Shown here piece after piece: positions 24,605 to 28,642 of a stretch of 28,642 nucleotides of DNA (positions are counted from its first letter, which is position 1; every line of letters begins with the position of its first letter). Location: contig JBBTYT010000018.1 in the NCBI GenBank assembly GCA_038061695.1, positions 1-28,642 on the forward strand, in the 5' to 3' direction. A program made the position numbers and the translations under genes. The notes under the pieces are model-generated. The model worked only from the letters and a program-made list of their open reading frames with translations, did not search any database and was not told the DNA's origin. The DNA comes from M10-OD1-4 sp038061695 (GTDB lineage: Bacteria > Patescibacteriota > Minisyncoccia > GWC2-36-17 > M10-OD1-4).

Positions 24605-25732
24605 TTACATTACTCCCAATAAAGTTAAAATTTCTTTTGCTATCAGCTTAGCAGAATTTTTAGTTGCAAATGATGCTGTATTTGTAGACATTCTATTTAT
24701 TACTTCATCATTATCAAGTATTGATTGAATTCTCTCAAGTAAAATATGTGGGGTTAAATTATCTTCTTCAATGACTATTGCGCCACCTGACTTTGCATAC
24801 ATATATGCATTTTGTCTTTGATGATCTTGTGCTGAATTTTTTAATGGAATTAAAATACTTGGCTTTTTACATGCAGCAAGCTCAAATATAGTACTTGCTC
24901 CAGCTCTTGAGATAACAACATCTGCCAAAGCATAAGCAAACCCCATCTCCTCTGTTAAAAAAGCGTATAAATGATAATGCTTTTTCATATCCTGTGTCAA
25001 TAATGGTTCTGAACTTTCTTTTGCATTATAATAATTTCTATCACCTGATATATGTATAACTTCATATTTTTCTAAAAGATTATGCAATATGTCAAGTATA
25101 ACATTATTGATACTTTCCGCTCCCTGTGAACCTCCGACTATGAGTAAAACCTTTCTACTTGAGCCTATATTAAAAAATTTTTGAGCTACCTTAATATCTT
25201 GACTACAAAGATTATCTCTAGTTGGATTTCCAACTAACGCTGTTTTTTTAATTGGAAATTTTAAAGCTGCTTCTGGAAAAGCAATACCTATTCGAGTTGC
25301 AAAATGAGATGTGATTCTATTTGCAAGACCAGAAACAGCATCAGATTCGTGAATAATCCTTACAGGAATTTTATATAGCCAACTTACTAGCATTACCGGA
25401 AAGCTGCCATAACCTCCTTTTGAAAAAATAACTTCCGGCATGAATTGAAATAATATCCAGAAAGCCTGAATAATTCCAAATGGAATTTTTAGAAGATCAA
25501 TAAATGTTAAAGAAGAATAATATCTTCTTAACTTTCCTGTTAAAATATATTTTGTTTTAATTCCCTCTCGCCTAAAAACCTCTTCTGATTTTGAGTCAAA
25601 AGCTGGACCAACATATAAAAATTCAATGGTTTGGATACCTCTATTGTTTGCTAATTCCCTTATCTCCTTTGCTACTGCAATCAATGGAAATATATGACCT
25701 CCTGTACCACCACCAGTTAAAATAACTCTCAT
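24605..25732 (-). CDS. murG: Lipid II synthase MurG (GlcNAc transferase)
   Basis: Adds GlcNAc to lipid I on the inner membrane face, making lipid II for peptidoglycan. A GT-B enzyme of 375 residues. The N-terminal glycine loop GGGTGGHIFP (7-16) and FSKGGYGSFPV are family hallmarks, together with IHESDAVSGLANR, VGGSQGAESIN in the donor domain, and the UDP-GlcNAc site SRAGASTIFELAACKKPSILIPL with SAQDHQRQNA. It is 13 bp downstream of ftsW and 5 bp upstream of gltX. The ftsW-murG pairing is as in many division and cell-wall clusters, so the organism probably makes its own peptidoglycan. Confidence 0.97.
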   Translation of the reverse strand: MRVILTGGGTGGHIFPLIAVAKEIRELANNRGIQTIEFLYVGPAFDSKSEEVFRREGIKTKYILTGKLRRYYSSLTFIDLLKIPFGIIQAFWILFQFMPEVIFSKGGYGSFPVMLVSWLYKIPVRIIHESDAVSGLANRITSHFATRIGIAFPEAALKFPIKKTALVGNPTRDNLCSQDIKVAQKFFNIGSSRKVLLIVGGSQGAESINNVILDILHNLLEKYEVIHISGDRNYYNAKESSEPLLTQDMKKHYHLYAFLTEEMGFAYALADVVISRAGASTIFELAACKKPSILIPLKNSAQDHQRQNAYMYAKSGGAIVIEEDNLTPHILLERIQSILDNDEVINRMSTNTASFATKNSAKLIAKEILTLLGVM

Positions 25733-25745
25733 AAAAATTAAATAA

Positions 25746-26846
25746 TTAATTTCTCATCCTATCTTTAGATATACTATAAAGAATACCAGACGCAGTCAAT
25801 AAAACAAGCATAGATGATCCTCCATAACTTATAAACGGAAGCGGTATACCTGTCAAAGGTATCAAACCAGATATAGCGCCTATATTAACTAATGCTTGAA
25901 TGGATATCCATGAAATAATACCAATCGCTATCAATCTCCCGAATATAGTAGAGGCATTTTTTGCTATATGAAGTCCTCGCCATAATAAAAGCATAAATAA
26001 TAATACTAATATAACAGAGCCGATAAAACCAAACTCTTCTGCTGTAATAGCAAATATTGAATCTCCCATTGACTCTGGGAGATAGTTATACTTCTGTTTT
26101 GACATACCAAAACCAAGTCCAAAAAGACCGCCTGATCCAATGGCGATTAAAGCTTGATTCATTTGATATCCTGAACCCAAAGGATCAGAATCTGGATTTA
26201 AAAATATAAACCATCTTTTAAGTCTATATTGCTCAGATGATATTAATATCGCAAGACCTATAATTCCAAAAATAAAAGAAAATCCGAGATGCACCAGCTT
26301 ACCGCCAGCTATAAAGTATATAACAGTTGCAATAAATAATATGACCATAAGGGTTCCTATGTCTGGTTGAGATATCAAAAGTACAGCAATTATTGAACAG
26401 ATAACTAAAAAAGGGACTAAGCCTTCGGAAAAAGACGCAAGAGAGTTTTTTCTTGACTCTAACCAAGCTGCAAGATATAAAATAAATGTAAGTTTTAGAA
26501 GTTCTGATGGCTGAAATGTAAAAGAATATATACTAAGCCATCTTGCGGCTCCTTTGGTTTCAATTCCAAACTCAGGTATGAATAAAAGAAATAGTAAAAA
26601 TATAGTAGTTACTAATAAAAATAATGAATATTTTCTGAATATGGTGTAATTAATTTTACTAACTATAAAAAAACATAATAATCCTGGTAAAATACCAACT
26701 AAAAATTGATGTTTTAGATATCCATAACTATATCCAAAATCTTCATAAGATAATACTGCAGAAGCGCTTGCAAGTATCGCAAGCCCGGCTAAGAGTATAA
26801 TCCCCAGTATAGCCAAAAAAATATTATCTCCTTTTTGCCTTTTCAT
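25746..26846 (-). CDS. ftsW: Septal peptidoglycan glycosyltransferase FtsW (SEDS family)
   Basis: A polytopic membrane enzyme that polymerises lipid II at the division site with a partner penicillin-binding protein. The 366 residues form about ten membrane helices. SEDS hallmarks are seen: KGAARWLSIYSFTFQPSE, QPDIGTLMVI with the catalytic-type Asp, the loop NQALIAIGSGGLFGLGFG with KYNYLPESMGDSIFAI, and GIPLPFISYGGSSML near the end. No penicillin-binding protein is in the window. Its ATG overlaps the stop of the amidohydrolase gene by 4 bp. The direct pairing with murG favours FtsW over RodA. Confidence 0.94.
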   Translation of the reverse strand: MKRQKGDNIFLAILGIILLAGLAILASASAVLSYEDFGYSYGYLKHQFLVGILPGLLCFFIVSKINYTIFRKYSLFLLVTTIFLLFLLFIPEFGIETKGAARWLSIYSFTFQPSELLKLTFILYLAAWLESRKNSLASFSEGLVPFLVICSIIAVLLISQPDIGTLMVILFIATVIYFIAGGKLVHLGFSFIFGIIGLAILISSEQYRLKRWFIFLNPDSDPLGSGYQMNQALIAIGSGGLFGLGFGMSKQKYNYLPESMGDSIFAITAEEFGFIGSVILVLLFMLLLWRGLHIAKNASTIFGRLIAIGIISWISIQALVNIGAISGLIPLTGIPLPFISYGGSSMLVLLTASGILYSISKDRMRN

Positions 26847-28429
26847 TCATTTTTTAAAACATTTCCGTAATAACCTTTCTCATATTTTCCATTATCATAA
26901 ATAATATTGCCGTTCATTATAACATTTAAAATTCCTATACTATAATGATACGGATCTTCAAATGTAGCTATCTCTTCAATTTTTTTTGGATCAAATATCG
27001 TGATATCAGCAAAATAAGATTTTTGAATTTTTCCTCTCCTTTTAATCTTAAATCTCTCAGCTGGGTATCCTGTAATTTTATAAATTGCCTCTTTATAAGA
27101 TATGATATTTTCTTTTTCTGGATTAGGATACTTTCTTAAATATCTTGCAAATGCTCCGAATGCCCTTGGATGAGGCATATCCTTGTTTTTTTTGTATTCA
27201 AGATCATATCCTGCTCCATCTGATGAAATTATAGATAGAGGATGTTTTATACCACTCTGTAGATTTTCTTCACTTAGAATATGAGCAAAAACAATAACCC
27301 TCATATTTGAAGCTAATAATAAATTAATAATTGCAATCTCTTCAGAAACTGTCCAATTTTTAGCTATATCATCTATGGTTTTTCCTAAAAATATCTTATC
27401 TCCGGACAATGAAGCTATAGTGATCTTTTTATAATTAAGATTCATATCCTTAAGATCCATCTCTACTCTTTTTCTAGTATCTTCATTTTGTAATATTTTT
27501 TTTATTTCATCTTTATTTGCTCTCTTAACCCAATCAGGAAGAAGAGAATATAGTGTCATGCCATTTGAAGCATAAGGAAAAATATCAAATGTTATATCAA
27601 CTCCTTGATTCTTTGCTTTTTCTATTTTATCTAAAGCTATTTTAAACTTATCCCAATTATTTTGACCTATAACCTTTAGATGTGCTATGTGGATCTTTAC
27701 GCCAGTTTCTCTGGCAATGTTTATAACTTCCTCTAAAGAATCTAAGAGCTTGTCTGATTCATTTCTAAGATGTACAGAAAAAATATTATTATGTTTTGCA
27801 ACAATAGAAAGCATATGTTTTAACTCTTCATAAGAAGCTATATTTTCACTGGGATAACTAAGTCCTGAAGATATACCAAATGCTCCGTCTTTTTGAGATT
27901 GATCAAGTAGAAGACCTGCCATTTCTATTTCTTGATCAGTTAATTTTCTCTGTTCGCCTTTTAATATTCCATTCCTAATAGTGCTATATCCCGTAAGAGT
28001 TCCGAAATTTAAAGCTAGTTGTTTTTTGGTTTTCAGAAGATTAAGAAACTCTGACATCTTTAGCCAATCTACATTTATTTGAAATGGATCCGTCCATTTT
28101 TGGACAGATCGTATAGCACCAGATGAAACTAGAGGAGCTAAAGATGTACCGCAATTTCCACCAATTATTGTCGTAATACCTTGAGATATTAAGGAATTCT
28201 GCTGTGGAACTGTAAAAAGAGTTAAATATGTATCTGAATGATTCAAAATGTCAATAAATCCTGGTGAAAGATAAAATCCCTCAGCATTTATTATTTTTTT
28301 TGCTGAAGAATTTTTTAGATTTCCAATATCTGAGATAATACCTCCTGTAATGCCTATATCAGCAACGAAACCATCTCTCTTTCCTGTACCATCAAATATC
28401 GTTCCACCTTTTATAAGTATCTCATACAT
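26843..28429 (-). CDS. N-acyl-D-amino-acid deacylase-like amidohydrolase
   Basis: Amidohydrolase-superfamily enzyme of 528 residues resembling D-aminoacylase, which removes acyl groups from N-acyl-D-amino acids. The N-terminal beta part (ILIKGGTIFDGTGK) leads to the TIM barrel. Likely ligands are Cys93 in IIGGNCGTS, His220 in FSVHLRNESD, His250 in IHIAHLKVIG and Asp404 in IISSDGAGYD. The usual HxH after GFID reads L-N-H here (GFIDILNHSD), so the first of the two histidines is missing, but the others are kept. It is the first gene of the operon with ftsW, murG, gltX and the M23 peptidase, which suggests a role in D-amino-acid or peptidoglycan fragment use. The substrate is unproven. Confidence 0.88.
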   Translation of the reverse strand: MYEILIKGGTIFDGTGKRDGFVADIGITGGIISDIGNLKNSSAKKIINAEGFYLSPGFIDILNHSDTYLTLFTVPQQNSLISQGITTIIGGNCGTSLAPLVSSGAIRSVQKWTDPFQINVDWLKMSEFLNLLKTKKQLALNFGTLTGYSTIRNGILKGEQRKLTDQEIEMAGLLLDQSQKDGAFGISSGLSYPSENIASYEELKHMLSIVAKHNNIFSVHLRNESDKLLDSLEEVINIARETGVKIHIAHLKVIGQNNWDKFKIALDKIEKAKNQGVDITFDIFPYASNGMTLYSLLPDWVKRANKDEIKKILQNEDTRKRVEMDLKDMNLNYKKITIASLSGDKIFLGKTIDDIAKNWTVSEEIAIINLLLASNMRVIVFAHILSEENLQSGIKHPLSIISSDGAGYDLEYKKNKDMPHPRAFGAFARYLRKYPNPEKENIISYKEAIYKITGYPAERFKIKRRGKIQKSYFADITIFDPKKIEEIATFEDPYHYSIGILNVIMNGNIIYDNGKYEKGYYGNVLKNE

Positions 28430-28435
28430 CTTTAA

Positions 28436-28444
28436 ATTATATCA
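28436..28444 (-). promoter_or_regulatory. Extended -10 promoter of the cell-wall operon, near-leaderless
   Basis: On the minus strand TG, one base, then TATAAT (28444-28436) lies only 6 nt before the ATG at 28429. Transcription would start at or next to the start codon, so the mRNA is probably leaderless. No good -35 is seen. The same nine bases occur before the glycosyltransferase gene at 298-306. Confidence 0.6.
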
Positions 28445-28538
28445 CAAAAAATAAATATTAATGACTGTTTATAACTTTATTCTAAATTATGAAATATTAA
28501 AAAATTAATTCTTATTCTAAAAAACTAAGTTTCTCAGG

Positions 28539-28642
28539 TTACTGACCAAATTTTCTAATTTCTCCCACCCACTCGCTATTTCTTTGGCTTTCATAGATTA
28601 TTTTGAAAGTCATAGGCGTTGATGAAGCTGTTCCTTTGTTTG
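28539..28642 (-). CDS. 3' end of an unidentified protein, partial
   Basis: The minus strand is open from the window edge to a stop codon at 28539-28541 and encodes 33 residues that include TFKIIYESQRNSEWVGEIRK. The composition is protein-like and this frame alone runs to the edge without a stop. The family is not recognisable from so short a piece; the rest lies to the right of the window. The 90 bp between it and the operon promoter show nothing else. Confidence 0.45.
   Translation of the reverse strand, partial: NKGTASSTPMTFKIIYESQRNSEWVGEIRKFGQ

Noticed and set aside
1..28642. tRNA or rRNA genes
   Set aside because: No cloverleaf-like segment or conserved rRNA stretch was seen in the intergenic regions.

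Overview
The window looks like a chromosomal segment of an AT-rich bacterium with a small, tightly packed genome, most likely a candidate phyla radiation (Patescibacteria, Parcubacteria-like) lineage. This is inferred from gene style: many AUA and AGA codons, few Shine-Dalgarno sites, near-leaderless promoters, a small membrane protein with an Ada-like zinc-type tail, an LCP protein beside a glycosyltransferase, and a Cas12a system of a kind known from these groups. No rRNA or tRNA gene is visible, so the placement rests on protein style only.

Layout. Positions 1-329 are a GC-richer non-genic patch with a strong hairpin and short tandem repeats. Next, on the plus strand, come a family 2 glycosyltransferase, an LCP ligase, a CtpA-like S41 protease and ribosomal protein bL9. 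From 4199 to 6308 lies a tandemly duplicated cassette. Each copy has its own promoter, a strong ribosome binding site, a signal-peptide membrane protein of unknown function and a terminator, and the cassette is bounded by pieces of the 3' end of the neighbouring rpmA (bL27) gene. A small membrane protein, an ABC-F ATPase, a DUF397-type small protein, a prolyl oligopeptidase and a DEAD-box RNA helicase follow.

The centre is a complete type V-A CRISPR-Cas locus on the minus strand: cas12a (1482 codons, clearly longer than usual), cas4, cas1 and cas2, then an array of 36 identical 36-nt repeats and 35 spacers of 25-27 nt. Read on the minus strand, the repeat ends in the classic Cas12a crRNA handle. 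All RuvC and Nuc catalytic residues and the Cas1, Cas2 and Cas4 active-site residues are present, so the system looks intact for both adaptation and interference. Three structured elements accompany it: a possible attenuator between the upstream operon and cas12a, a perfect 15-bp hairpin immediately before the cas4 start codon with a promoter nested in it, and a large nested inverted repeat in the leader next to the youngest repeat.

To the right, an unbroken minus-strand run encodes cell-envelope functions and one tRNA synthetase: an N-acyl-D-amino-acid deacylase-like amidohydrolase, FtsW, MurG, GltX and an M23 peptidase with a coiled coil. It ends at the terminator just upstream of cas12a. 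The window closes with the 3' end of an unidentified minus-strand gene.
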